From: Methylotenera_A aquatica
GTDB taxonomy: Bacteria > Pseudomonadota > Gammaproteobacteria > Burkholderiales > Methylophilaceae
Assembly: GCA_965601485.1 (NCBI GenBank)
Contig: OZ271846.1
Coordinates: 1,798,001-1,862,000 of the forward strand
Direction: 5' to 3'
Length of the DNA: 64,000 bases
The stretch's first letter is position 1. Each line of letters begins with the position of its first letter. The notes under the pieces were generated by a model. The model was not told the DNA's origin, made no database searches, and was given only the letters and a program-made list of their open reading frames with translations. Position numbers and translations under genes: made by a program. This document shows, piece by piece, positions 55,115-62,829 of the stretch.

Positions 55115-55675
55115 TTAAGACTTTTTACGGCTTGAAAAACCCAACAAAATTAAGCCAGTTGCCAACATACTCACAATTTCAGGCTCTGGAATTTCTAAAA
55201 TTGGTAAAATGGATGCATTACTCACACTTAAAACAACATCGTTGTAATCTTTGTCGCCACCTAAAACGATATCTTCAAAACCAACTAATACAGAATTACC
55301 CTCTTGTTGATAAGCCGTGTGCGCGGTTTTGTCGGCGTTATTATTAGCAGCGCCGCTTAAAAAGGTGTCTCCTGTGTTGTTAACAAAAAAACTAAATACA
55401 ATTTCGGCACCCTTTTGAAAACTACCTAGTGAGTATGTAGTACCCGCAACAGCCGTTTGATTATTAAACAAAGCAGTAGGTGAACCTAGCACGCTAACAT
55501 CTGTAGAAAAAAAAGCTTGTTTTGATAAGAAAGTTAAAATAACTTCAGCCGTTGTAGCCGCATAAAGGCTGCTGATTGAAGGGTTCGATGCGCCGATAAA
55601 TGGGGTTTCTTCGGCAAATGAAACAGCTGCCGAAAGCGATAAAGCATAGGCAAGAACTAGTTTACGAAAATTCAT
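55115..55675 (-). CDS. PEP-CTERM protein with a DUF4114-like domain
   Basis: The start at ATG 55675 is preceded by AGGAGT seven bases upstream, so the longer frame from 55717 is rejected. The 186-residue product has a signal peptide (LVLAYALSLSAAVSFAEE). A DUF4114-like motif GFEDIVLGGDKDYNDVVLSV (Asp-rich, calcium-type loop) lies near residues 132-151. The C-terminal tail is IPEPEIVSMLATGLILLGF followed by SRKKS. The PEP motif, helix and basic end mark it as an XrtB substrate. A dyad element lies 135 bp upstream. Confidence 0.9.
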   Translation of the reverse strand: MNFRKLVLAYALSLSAAVSFAEETPFIGASNPSISSLYAATTAEVILTFLSKQAFFSTDVSVLGSPTALFNNQTAVAGTTYSLGSFQKGAEIVFSFFVNNTGDTFLSGAANNNADKTAHTAYQQEGNSVLVGFEDIVLGGDKDYNDVVLSVSNASILPILEIPEPEIVSMLATGLILLGFSSRKKS

Positions 55676-56092
55676 TTGTGTTACTCCTAGAGAGTGAGAT
55701 GGCGTTTTAGCACCCAATCAAAATGGTATAATCTATTTTTAGATATTATAGCTATTGTTTGTTAGTGATATTAATATTTTATGACATCTACTGTCTTATC
55801 AGCTCATATTAGCCCGAATGGGCTATAGGATATTTTCACAATATACTAGCCCACAATTTTTTCTCAAAATAAGATTGACCTGCTTCCCTTTTGCAATTGC
55901 AATCCAAGCGGCAGGATTTACGATTGCGGACTTATGTAATCAAGAAGGTATTAGTGTTGGCACCTTCTAAAGTTTGCGATCCAATAATAGCGGCATGTAT
56001 AGCATTGAGGAGCAAAGCCTTCGTCGGTTACAGGATGAGAGTACTGACTCAAAGTAACTGCCAGCCGAAGCGCATGTATATATCTCTGCACT
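55676..56092. other. Intergenic region with dyad operator and IS3 relic
   Basis: There is no intact gene in this 417-bp stretch. From left to right it holds the ribosome-binding site and leader of the PEP-CTERM gene, a candidate TATAAT on the minus strand near 55748, the dyad at 55810-55825, and the decayed IS3-type OrfA on the plus strand from about 55863. Confidence 0.6.
55810..55825. promoter_or_regulatory. Candidate EpsA-type dyad operator
   Basis: TAGCCC-GAAT-GGGCTA is a perfect palindrome, preceded by GCTCATAT and followed by TAGG. The GCTCATA flank is shared with the dyad at 59053. It lies 135 bp upstream of the PEP-CTERM start. EpsA binding is inferred. Confidence 0.4.
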
Positions 56093-56096
56093 TTAA
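55863..56096 (+). pseudogene. IS3-family (IS407-type) transposase OrfA fossil
   Basis: One reading frame keeps the OrfA pattern over about 75 codons with two in-frame stops. KIRLT opens it, then AIQAAGFTIADLCNQEGISVGTF aligns with 'A..G....LC..HGIS.ATFY'. A TAA (55968-55970) replaces the expected Tyr codon. SGMYSIEEQSLRRLQDE matches 'GGM....L.RLKELEDEN', and after a second TAA (56055) comes LPAEAHVYISAL, matching 'LLAEA.LDN.AL'. No OrfB or terminal inverted repeat was found. The last bases overlap the stop region of the phosphotransferase gene on the other strand. Confidence 0.65.
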
Positions 56097-57496
56097 TAGG
56101 CTTTTGAATCTTTAAAAACCAACAAGATTGTTTTTAAAATAATCCGAAGATCCAAGGCTAGTGACCATTTTTTTAGGTATTCTAAATCGTATTCAATACG
56201 TTCTTTCATATTTTCAACGGTTTTGGTTTCACCTCTGCAACCATTCACTTGTGCCCAACCAGTAATACCAGGCTTTACTTTGTGACGAATCATATAACCT
56301 TTGATTAATTTGCGATACATTTCGTTATGCGTAACCGCATGGGGGCGCGGTCCTACCACGCTCATTCTGCCTTGCAACACATTGATAAATTGTGGCAATT
56401 CATCCAGTGATGTTTTACGAATAATCTTCCCAAACGCCGTCACTCTTTTATCATTTAATGTCGCTTGCATTACAGTTGCACCGTCTTCCATCACTTTCAT
56501 CGATCTAAATTTATAGACGATGATTTCTTGACCATCTAAACCATAACGGCGCTGTTTAAATAAAACGGGACCTTTAGAACTTAACTTAACACCCACGGCA
56601 ACAATAACTAACAATGGTAAAAGCAACAGTAGCAAAACTCCAGAAATCACAATATCGCTAATACGCTTAACCATACCATTAAAAGACGTGAACGGTGTTT
56701 CGCACATAGCCACCACGGGCATGCCATCAATTTCATCTATTCTGCCTTGAATCAAATCTACCATAAAAAAATCGGGTACAAAGTAAATAGAGGCAGTGGT
56801 GTCTTTTAAATCATCCAATAAAGCCATCATTTGCACATGCATAGAAGGCGGCAGAGTGATGTAAATCAGGTCTATGGCATGCCGTTTTACATAGTCTGCA
56901 ATCTCGTTCATAGGCCTAAACATATGTCCATCTAAAAGCTGGTTGCCAACCTTAACTTTGGGGTTGCCAACAGTCAAATCATCAAAATAACCTTTAATTT
57001 CAATGGATAGCTGCCTATTTCCCTCAATACGTGAATGTAACTGATGACACAATTCATTGCGTCCAACAATTACCGCGGTTTTTTTTATGTACGCTAAATA
57101 ATGATTACTCATTAAATAATGGCGCATTATCCTATGCGTCAACACCAATACCAGCGGCGTAATCAATACCCAAGCCATTAAAACTTGCGATGAGAATATA
57201 GGCAAATATTTAGTGGCGTATCCAAAAAATAATAAGATACCTACAATCAAAAACCATTGGCTTAAGGTCGCCAGCATGTCTTTAACAAAATTGCCTTGGT
57301 TATGCCAAGATCCAGGAAAACTCAGCGCAAACACCATAATTGACAACACAATATAATGCGAACTTAATCGGCCCTCAATTAGCAGAATCAAGCCGAATAA
57401 CATGAAAATTATCAATACTGGATCGACCAGAATTTTTATCATTTGGTTAATCGTCAACGATTTACTAAAACTGAGTTTCTGCTGAAATCTAAGCAT
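56093..57496 (-). CDS. epsB: Undecaprenyl-phosphate glycosyl-1-phosphate transferase (EpsB/WcaJ family)
   Basis: This 467-residue membrane protein has four to five N-terminal spans (about 15-135), a Rossmann-like middle domain and the C-terminal polyprenyl-phosphate transferase domain (about 270-467). The latter has one more span, KGPVLFKQRRYGLDG, KFRSM, RKTSLDELPQFINVL, MSVVGPRPH and VKPGITGWAQVNG. It starts polysaccharide synthesis by transferring a hexose-1-phosphate, often glucose, to undecaprenyl phosphate. It is the missing priming enzyme for the eps cluster about 36 kb away. It sits 125 bp downstream of a GT4. Confidence 0.93.
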   Translation of the reverse strand: MLRFQQKLSFSKSLTINQMIKILVDPVLIIFMLFGLILLIEGRLSSHYIVLSIMVFALSFPGSWHNQGNFVKDMLATLSQWFLIVGILLFFGYATKYLPIFSSQVLMAWVLITPLVLVLTHRIMRHYLMSNHYLAYIKKTAVIVGRNELCHQLHSRIEGNRQLSIEIKGYFDDLTVGNPKVKVGNQLLDGHMFRPMNEIADYVKRHAIDLIYITLPPSMHVQMMALLDDLKDTTASIYFVPDFFMVDLIQGRIDEIDGMPVVAMCETPFTSFNGMVKRISDIVISGVLLLLLLPLLVIVAVGVKLSSKGPVLFKQRRYGLDGQEIIVYKFRSMKVMEDGATVMQATLNDKRVTAFGKIIRKTSLDELPQFINVLQGRMSVVGPRPHAVTHNEMYRKLIKGYMIRHKVKPGITGWAQVNGCRGETKTVENMKERIEYDLEYLKKWSLALDLRIILKTILLVFKDSKAY

Positions 57497-57621
57497 TTTA
57501 AAGTGATCTTCTAGTTAGCCAATGTGGCCATAATGAACTTCAGAGTAGTTCATGAATATGACATTGATGTGTAAAGATATGAGGATTATAGGGAACGGCG
57601 TATAACTAAAAACGTTGTAGA

Positions 57622-59013
57622 TTAAAATTTTAAAGCGCTATGGTATGCAATAATGGTTTTTTCAGCAATATTTTTCCAATTGTAATGGCTGTTAATCCAA
57701 GAACGTACATGCATTTTATTTTCTGGGGAAACAGTTTTCTTTGCTTGTTTCCGCAAGATTTCTTTAAGTTGCTCCGTATTACCCAACTCAAAATAATCGC
57801 TCGGATTCAAACCAACTTCAATATTAGCTGGAATATCACTCGCAATAACGGGCAAACCATAGCTTAAAGCTTCCAGTAACGATATAGACAAACCTTCATG
57901 CGATGACGGCAATACAAATAAGGCCGCATGCGTATACAAACTGCGCAATGTTTCACCTTTTTGAAAACCCGTAAACACAATATTAGGGTTAGCTTTTGCC
58001 GCCTCATACAATGAATGCACATAAGCATCTGGATGATCCGAATTACCCACTAGCGCTAATTTAAAACCGTTTAAACTAGCCTGATTAAAGGCTTCAATCA
58101 AATCTAAATGGCGTTTTTCTGGAACTAAACGGCTGACCAATAAAATGTAACGGTTTTTTTGAAGTCCAAATTGCATTAAGTAATCTTCTGATGCATCCAA
58201 AGTTGGCAATACCACACCGTTGTGAATCAACTCAGATTGCACTGCATATTTGCGCGCAACCATGTCGCGAATTACATCTGATATCACAATACGCGCATGT
58301 GAAAATCGCATGCCAAACCACTCGCCCAACAATAATACCTTGCGTGCCACATAACCCCATTTTTGACGGTTATAGTCCTGACCATGATGCGTTACTACTA
58401 CCCGCAGACCCAGCAAACGCGCTAAAGGCGTCATCAATGCTGGGCCAACCGCGTGAATATGCAAAATATCAGGACGTTTAATCGCCGCGTACAGCACACC
58501 AAAAAAAGTATGCACAAGCGTCTCTAGTACTTTAGATTTAGGCGACCAAAGTTTGGTAAATTTTATGCCACGCCATATTTTACCAGCGCTCGGTTTTTGA
58601 CAGTGTGTGCGCACAACTACTTCTAAATCACACCCTAAATTCACTAGCAATGGCGCTAGATGTTCAACATGCGTTTCAATACCGCCCTGTACATCGGGAA
58701 AACCGCGAAGACCCAACATCATCACACGCAAAGGCCTTGTAACGACGCGTTGGTCGTTATGACCATCAGTAGAACCATTGTGATGAGTAAAATTGGTATC
58801 AGTAATAAACGCTTGAGCTGGCGCTTGTAAAGAAAGTTGACTATATAAAAACGGCTTAGGGAAATTTTTCAATAGATAATATCTACCAAAAAAATGATTG
58901 GAAAGAAATTGTGATAAGTATCGATTAAATCGTGCGATATATTCAACAAAAACATTCACTTGCTCTACCTTTTTAATTGCTTCGATACCATGCAATAAAA
59001 TCAAATTGTGCAT
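57622..59013 (-). CDS. Glycosyltransferase family 4 with an N-terminal extension
   Basis: This 463-residue protein has its GT4 core starting only near residue 98 (RVMMLGLRGFPDVQGGIETHVEHLAPLL, the 'GG.E.H' donor-site strand). The core continues with HGQDYNRQKWG, VSRLVPEKRHLDLIEAF and the nucleotide-binding SSHEGLSISLLEALSYGLPVIAS, with both Glu residues of E-x7-E. The 97-residue N-terminal part has no motif, and ATG codons inside are scarce, so the extension may be real or partly mis-started. It may act right after the priming enzyme encoded next to it. A dyad element lies 40 bp upstream of the ATG. Confidence 0.88.
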   Translation of the reverse strand: MHNLILLHGIEAIKKVEQVNVFVEYIARFNRYLSQFLSNHFFGRYYLLKNFPKPFLYSQLSLQAPAQAFITDTNFTHHNGSTDGHNDQRVVTRPLRVMMLGLRGFPDVQGGIETHVEHLAPLLVNLGCDLEVVVRTHCQKPSAGKIWRGIKFTKLWSPKSKVLETLVHTFFGVLYAAIKRPDILHIHAVGPALMTPLARLLGLRVVVTHHGQDYNRQKWGYVARKVLLLGEWFGMRFSHARIVISDVIRDMVARKYAVQSELIHNGVVLPTLDASEDYLMQFGLQKNRYILLVSRLVPEKRHLDLIEAFNQASLNGFKLALVGNSDHPDAYVHSLYEAAKANPNIVFTGFQKGETLRSLYTHAALFVLPSSHEGLSISLLEALSYGLPVIASDIPANIEVGLNPSDYFELGNTEQLKEILRKQAKKTVSPENKMHVRSWINSHYNWKNIAEKTIIAYHSALKF

Positions 59014-59402
59014 GACGTAGATTGCGCCAATATGAATAGGAATACGCTCATATAGTCCGAAAAGACTATATAAAAAGGTACCTAATTTGTCATATTAAAG
59101 TCAAATTTTAAAAAAATTAATGATGATGCGAATCTAATCCTGGGGCATCTTTTGCTTTATATAGCCGCATTTTAGCGCTGGCGTTATGTTCTATATCATC
59201 AATATTGGCTTATCCCTGCAAAGGCTTCTATGAAATGGCCATTATAGGTGCTTGTTGCAAAACATGTTTAAGCAAATTGATTGTAACTTGATGCTTGGCC
59301 TTCGCATAAGTCGCTTTAAGCGGCACTTGCAACGCTGGCACCCAATTTATATGCGTTTAAAAACTATTCAACTTGCCATCAAGGTTCAAGCGCGAATTTA
59401 AA
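59014..59402. other. Intergenic region with a dyad operator and two start-less coding relics
   Basis: Apart from the dyad at 59053-59068, two minus-strand frames look coding but lack a start codon. The first, 59209-59117, is about 30 codons and includes AKMRLYKAKDAPGLDSHHH. The second, 59355-59227, is about 42 codons and includes NWVPALQVPLKATYAKAKHQ. I recognise neither with confidence; they may be remnants of decayed genes. Confidence 0.3.
59053..59068. promoter_or_regulatory. Candidate EpsA-type dyad operator upstream of GT4
   Basis: TAGTCC-GAAA-AGACTA with outer TATA/TATA makes an 8-bp-arm dyad (ATATAGTC/GACTATAT). It begins 40 bp upstream of the GT4 start, a distance at which it would overlap or adjoin the promoter -35 region. 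The GCTCATA flank matches the site at 55810. Confidence 0.4.
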
Positions 59403-59624
59403 TCAATCAAAATCATCCGCACTTGGATAACCGGCTGAATTTGAACAATCATCCTTTTCATAACCCGCCTGCTCATATTTCAATCGATAAGCGCATGAAG
59501 GCAAATGCCCTTGTAGGCTACCGTTAATTTTAGTGGTTACCACCTTGCAATAAACACACTGATAAGTATGTGCCTGCCCCTCAACATGTTGTTGTGGGTA
59601 GTCAATATAATATGCTTTTTTCAT
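59403..59624 (-). CDS. Small zinc-finger-like protein
   Basis: This 73-residue hypothetical protein has C23-x2-C26-x13-H40-x3-C44 (CVYC ... HLPSC), spacing that would suit a single zinc site. It has a Tyr-rich N-terminus and an acidic C-terminus (YPSADDFD). There is no signal peptide or membrane span. It stands alone with gaps of nearly 400 and over 700 bp on either side and a weak ribosome-binding site. The ordered Cys/His pattern argues for a real gene; function unknown. Confidence 0.55.
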   Translation of the reverse strand: MKKAYYIDYPQQHVEGQAHTYQCVYCKVVTTKINGSLQGHLPSCAYRLKYEQAGYEKDDCSNSAGYPSADDFD

Positions 59625-60332
59625 AGTCTAGTTAAGTACCTAACTCAATATAAACGCTAGCTTTTTAGTAAAACTGGAGATAATAACTTACGCACAAACG
59701 CTTATTTTATTCAAGAAAAACAATCAGTGTATCGCAATTGATAAAACATTATTTAAATTTGTTAAATCTTGCAGCCGCGTTTTAGTAAAGATAATTATGC
59801 AAAATCTGTTTTGAAAAAATCGTCAATTTTCGGTCCAAAGCGGATATTAGGCACCACGATCGTTTTAAAAAAAGTATCACATTTAGATTTACTTTATCTT
59901 CCTGTTTTTCCCCTATCTTTATAATTTAATTCATTTTTTACGCCAATCGACAAACTCTACAGCTTAGGCTTCAAGTTGAATGCCTAGCACCTCCAAGGCA
60001 TCAAATTTTTGGTTTTCCCCATTTACGTATTAACTTACCGCGCATTCTGCTTAAAAGCCATTCTTTTTCGGCTTCACTCAAGTAACCTACTGATTTTATA
60101 TGATACTTATCTGGAGCTTTAATTTTTATGATTTACTTTTCCGTGAAATATTTAATGAATGAGTATAGGTCCATGATGGAAACAATTGTGTGACAAATTT
60201 GTGAATTGTTAATTTTTGTTCCCCACAAAATAGGGATATACTTATTAAGTGCGGTAAAAGCTGACCCATTAAAAATGGGTTCGATTAAAATTGACTACTA
60301 TGGAATGATGAAACTACCAAAAATAAGTTAGT
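59625..60332. other. Long AT-rich intergenic region with one coding relic and a stem-loop
   Basis: There is no intact gene in 708 bp. On the minus strand, 60132-60001 is an open 43-codon frame without a start codon. It reads like protein (KSVGYLSEAEKEWLLSRMRG, then KLIRKWGKPKI) and is probably the tail of a decayed gene I cannot name. ACCCATT-AAA-AATGGGT (60264-60280) forms a 7-bp stem just downstream of the GGDEF/EAL gene and may be its terminator, with only a weak T-run. Confidence 0.35.
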
Positions 60333-62123
60333 TTAATGATCTAATAAATTAAATTGCCGAATATGAAGTATCATTTTTGTTGCTTCATATTCGATCCGCC
60401 AAGGCTGAAATTCAGCTGAGGGCAGGGGTTTTGAAAACTTATATCCTTGCACTAAGTCACATCCACATGACTCTACGATGTTCATTTCATCAACTGTTTC
60501 AACACCCTCAGCAACCAATTCTAAAGACATTGCTTTTGCAAGAGTTGAAATTGTTCGGACAATTTCCATATTTGTGGCTTCAGTGTCAATTCCTCTGATA
60601 AATGATTGATCTATTTTTAATCGATTAATTGGAAATCGTTTGAGATAACCAAGATTTGAATAGCCAGCGCCAAAATCATCAATTGCCAATAAAACGCCTA
60701 AATCGTGAAGATCATTTAGTACATTTATTACATTTTCAATATTATGCATAAACATACCTTCAGTAAGTTCAAGCTCTAAATATGATGGATCCATTCCAGT
60801 TTCGTTTAAAGTTAATCTAATATCATTACTAAAACTCGTTTGGTAAAACTGCAAAGGCGAGATATTTACTGACATTCTTAATGGTTTGAATCCATCACAA
60901 ATCCACTTTTGGTGTTGGCTACAAGCTTCTCTTATAACCCACTTGCCAATTTGAATGATTAATCCAGTCTTTTCGGCAATCCGGATAAAGTGTGTTGGTG
61001 TAAGCATGCCACGTTCAGGATGATTCCAACGAATAAGAGCTTCCATTCCAATAATTTCACCCGTATCAACTGATATCTGTGGCTGGTAAAATAATGTAAA
61101 TTCTTTGCGCTCTAATGCATATCGCAGATCGTTCTCTAACAACATATTATCCATTGAGTAAAGACGCATGCCTGCTTTGAAATGATTATATGCATTGCGA
61201 CCACCACGCTTAGCCTCATACATTGCAGCATCGGCTTTTAGTATCAATTCACTAGGATCAATTGCATCTCTTGGAAATGTTGAGGTGCCAATACTTACCG
61301 TAATAAATATATTGCGTCCCATGATTTCCAAAGGCAACTTCATACTCTCTAAAATTCGGTTGCATAAAATATCTAAAGACTGATCGTTTTTGACATCCTC
61401 AATAATCATCACAAACTCATCCCCAGAAAGTCGGGCAACTGTATCCATCTCTCTCGCACAATTTAAAAAACGATTAGCAACAGCAATTAGTATTTGATCT
61501 CCAAACCCATGCCCCATAGAATCATTGAAGTTTTTAAAATTGTCTAAATCTATAAACAATAGGCCTATTGATGATTTCTTTCTATTTGCATCGCTAACTG
61601 CTTTTGATAACCTATCCATAAATAACAATCTATTTGGAAGATTAGTCAGTTGGTCGAAATGAGCGAGATAAAATAAACCATCTTGTTTAATATGCATAAT
61701 CTCATTAAGTAAGTCATGCCCATTTGCTATACCGACATAACGTCCATTTTCGGTGATGATGAAACCAATCATCATGTGTTGCATTCCAGCGTCTATGATG
61801 ATTTTGGAAACATCATCTATGCTTGTATCCATATCGACCATAATTGTGTTTGCGACCATAAAATCAGAGATTTTACGTTTTGCATATAACTCTCGACCAA
61901 AAGGTTTAATAAATGTCTCAACGAAAGTTTGACGATCCACTATCCCTAATGGCTTCCCATCAGAATTTACTATTGGTAGAGCAAACACATTGTGATTTTT
62001 TTGAAAAAAATCCAGAACGGTCAAGCAAGGTACGTCTTCGAGTGAGGGCCGCACATAGCGCATTAACGTTCTAACTGTGGGGCTTTGGTAAGAAATGGAA
62101 TTAATAGAGATGTGTGAGCTCAT
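60333..62123 (-). CDS. CBS-CBS-GGDEF-EAL cyclic-di-GMP signalling protein
   Basis: This 596-residue cytoplasmic protein has two CBS domains (about 15-75 and 80-145, the second with VANTIMVDMDTSIDDVSKII). A GGDEF domain follows (about 155-312) with LSGDEF (Ser-Gly-Asp-Glu-Phe, 233-237), an acceptable variant for cyclase activity, and an inhibitory-site RxxD (R224-D227) five residues before it. The EAL domain (about 335-580) has EALIRWN (361-367), DDFGAGYSNLGYLKRFP and KIDQSF. Both synthesis and hydrolysis of c-di-GMP look possible; CBS domains suggest control by an adenosyl ligand. c-di-GMP commonly controls exopolysaccharide, so a link to the neighbouring clusters is plausible. Confidence 0.92.
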   Translation of the reverse strand: MSSHISINSISYQSPTVRTLMRYVRPSLEDVPCLTVLDFFQKNHNVFALPIVNSDGKPLGIVDRQTFVETFIKPFGRELYAKRKISDFMVANTIMVDMDTSIDDVSKIIIDAGMQHMMIGFIITENGRYVGIANGHDLLNEIMHIKQDGLFYLAHFDQLTNLPNRLLFMDRLSKAVSDANRKKSSIGLLFIDLDNFKNFNDSMGHGFGDQILIAVANRFLNCAREMDTVARLSGDEFVMIIEDVKNDQSLDILCNRILESMKLPLEIMGRNIFITVSIGTSTFPRDAIDPSELILKADAAMYEAKRGGRNAYNHFKAGMRLYSMDNMLLENDLRYALERKEFTLFYQPQISVDTGEIIGMEALIRWNHPERGMLTPTHFIRIAEKTGLIIQIGKWVIREACSQHQKWICDGFKPLRMSVNISPLQFYQTSFSNDIRLTLNETGMDPSYLELELTEGMFMHNIENVINVLNDLHDLGVLLAIDDFGAGYSNLGYLKRFPINRLKIDQSFIRGIDTEATNMEIVRTISTLAKAMSLELVAEGVETVDEMNIVESCGCDLVQGYKFSKPLPSAEFQPWRIEYEATKMILHIRQFNLLDH

Positions 62124-62829
62124 TGATGATTTATTGTTTAAGGGGTTAAATTCATCATTATTTTAATACACTAAGTACACATTCAAGGTATGCTAAAACT
62201 TCACTTTAAGTTATGTTTATGACGTTTAAGTGAAATTTTTAATATTTATAATCATATCTCCAGAAATGAATTACAAGCAAAACTGCCGAAGGCACAACCC
62301 AAGCAGATGAGGTCGGTAAAACTATGCAAGAAATTGTGTTTTCTTTACAGCGTGTGACATCCAATCGTTGGTGTGCATGCTTGTTCGAGCCAAAAAGTAT
62401 AGTTTTATGCATTAAATTTTGATTCAATAACTATACATGTTAAACATTTTATTCAATGCGTTATTGAATTTTTAATGGGTCATTTATTAATTCAATTCAA
62501 CATACTGATTAAAAACATGCCGTTAGAGTTAGTTGCAGTAGGGGTTGAAACAGATAGTGGGACTAACTTGGCCGCACCATGCGGCTGTGAGGATGTTTAA
62601 GGGTAACGGTTTTCAAAACCACCACCAGCGGACCAGAAAGGTTTTGATTAAAACATTATATTGCTTATAAGACTTAATTTTTCTAAATAATTACATTCTT
62701 TGAATCCGAATATAAATTACCAACTATTACAACGGATTTGATAAAAAATCTGTAGCTGAAAGTTAAACAAACACAGATCCAAAAATGAGCTGGTACACAT
62801 CGCCTTATTCGATATAACTTCAAAAGCTC
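62124..62829. other. Intergenic region with a chemotaxis-receptor relic
   Basis: There is no intact gene in 706 bp. A plus-strand fragment of a methyl-accepting chemotaxis protein lies at 62282-62350. A GCCGCA-CCA-TGCGGC hairpin lies at 62573-62587. Nothing else is recognisable; the rest is AT-rich with stops in all frames. Confidence 0.5.
62282..62350 (+). pseudogene. Methyl-accepting chemotaxis protein signalling-domain fragment
   Basis: Twenty-odd codons read TAEGTTQADEVGKTMQEIVF and then SLQRVT. They match the MCP signalling-helix pattern 'G....AG.TM.EIV.SV.RVT'. Upstream there is a stop (62267) and downstream the similarity ends abruptly after RVT. It is a short fossil with no start, probably left after deletion of a larger gene. 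Confidence 0.55.

Noticed and set aside
55891..56115. A 74-codon plus-strand open frame in the gap before epsB
   Set aside because: It is in a different frame from the recognisable OrfA sequence and overlaps the 3' end of epsB; the IS3 fossil explains the DNA better.
62239..62427. A 62-codon minus-strand open frame
   Set aside because: It is antisense to the chemotaxis-receptor relic and has no protein-like features of its own.
62573..62587. GCCGCA-CCA-TGCGGC hairpin as a terminator
   Set aside because: There is no U-run on either strand and no gene ends close by, so function cannot be supported.
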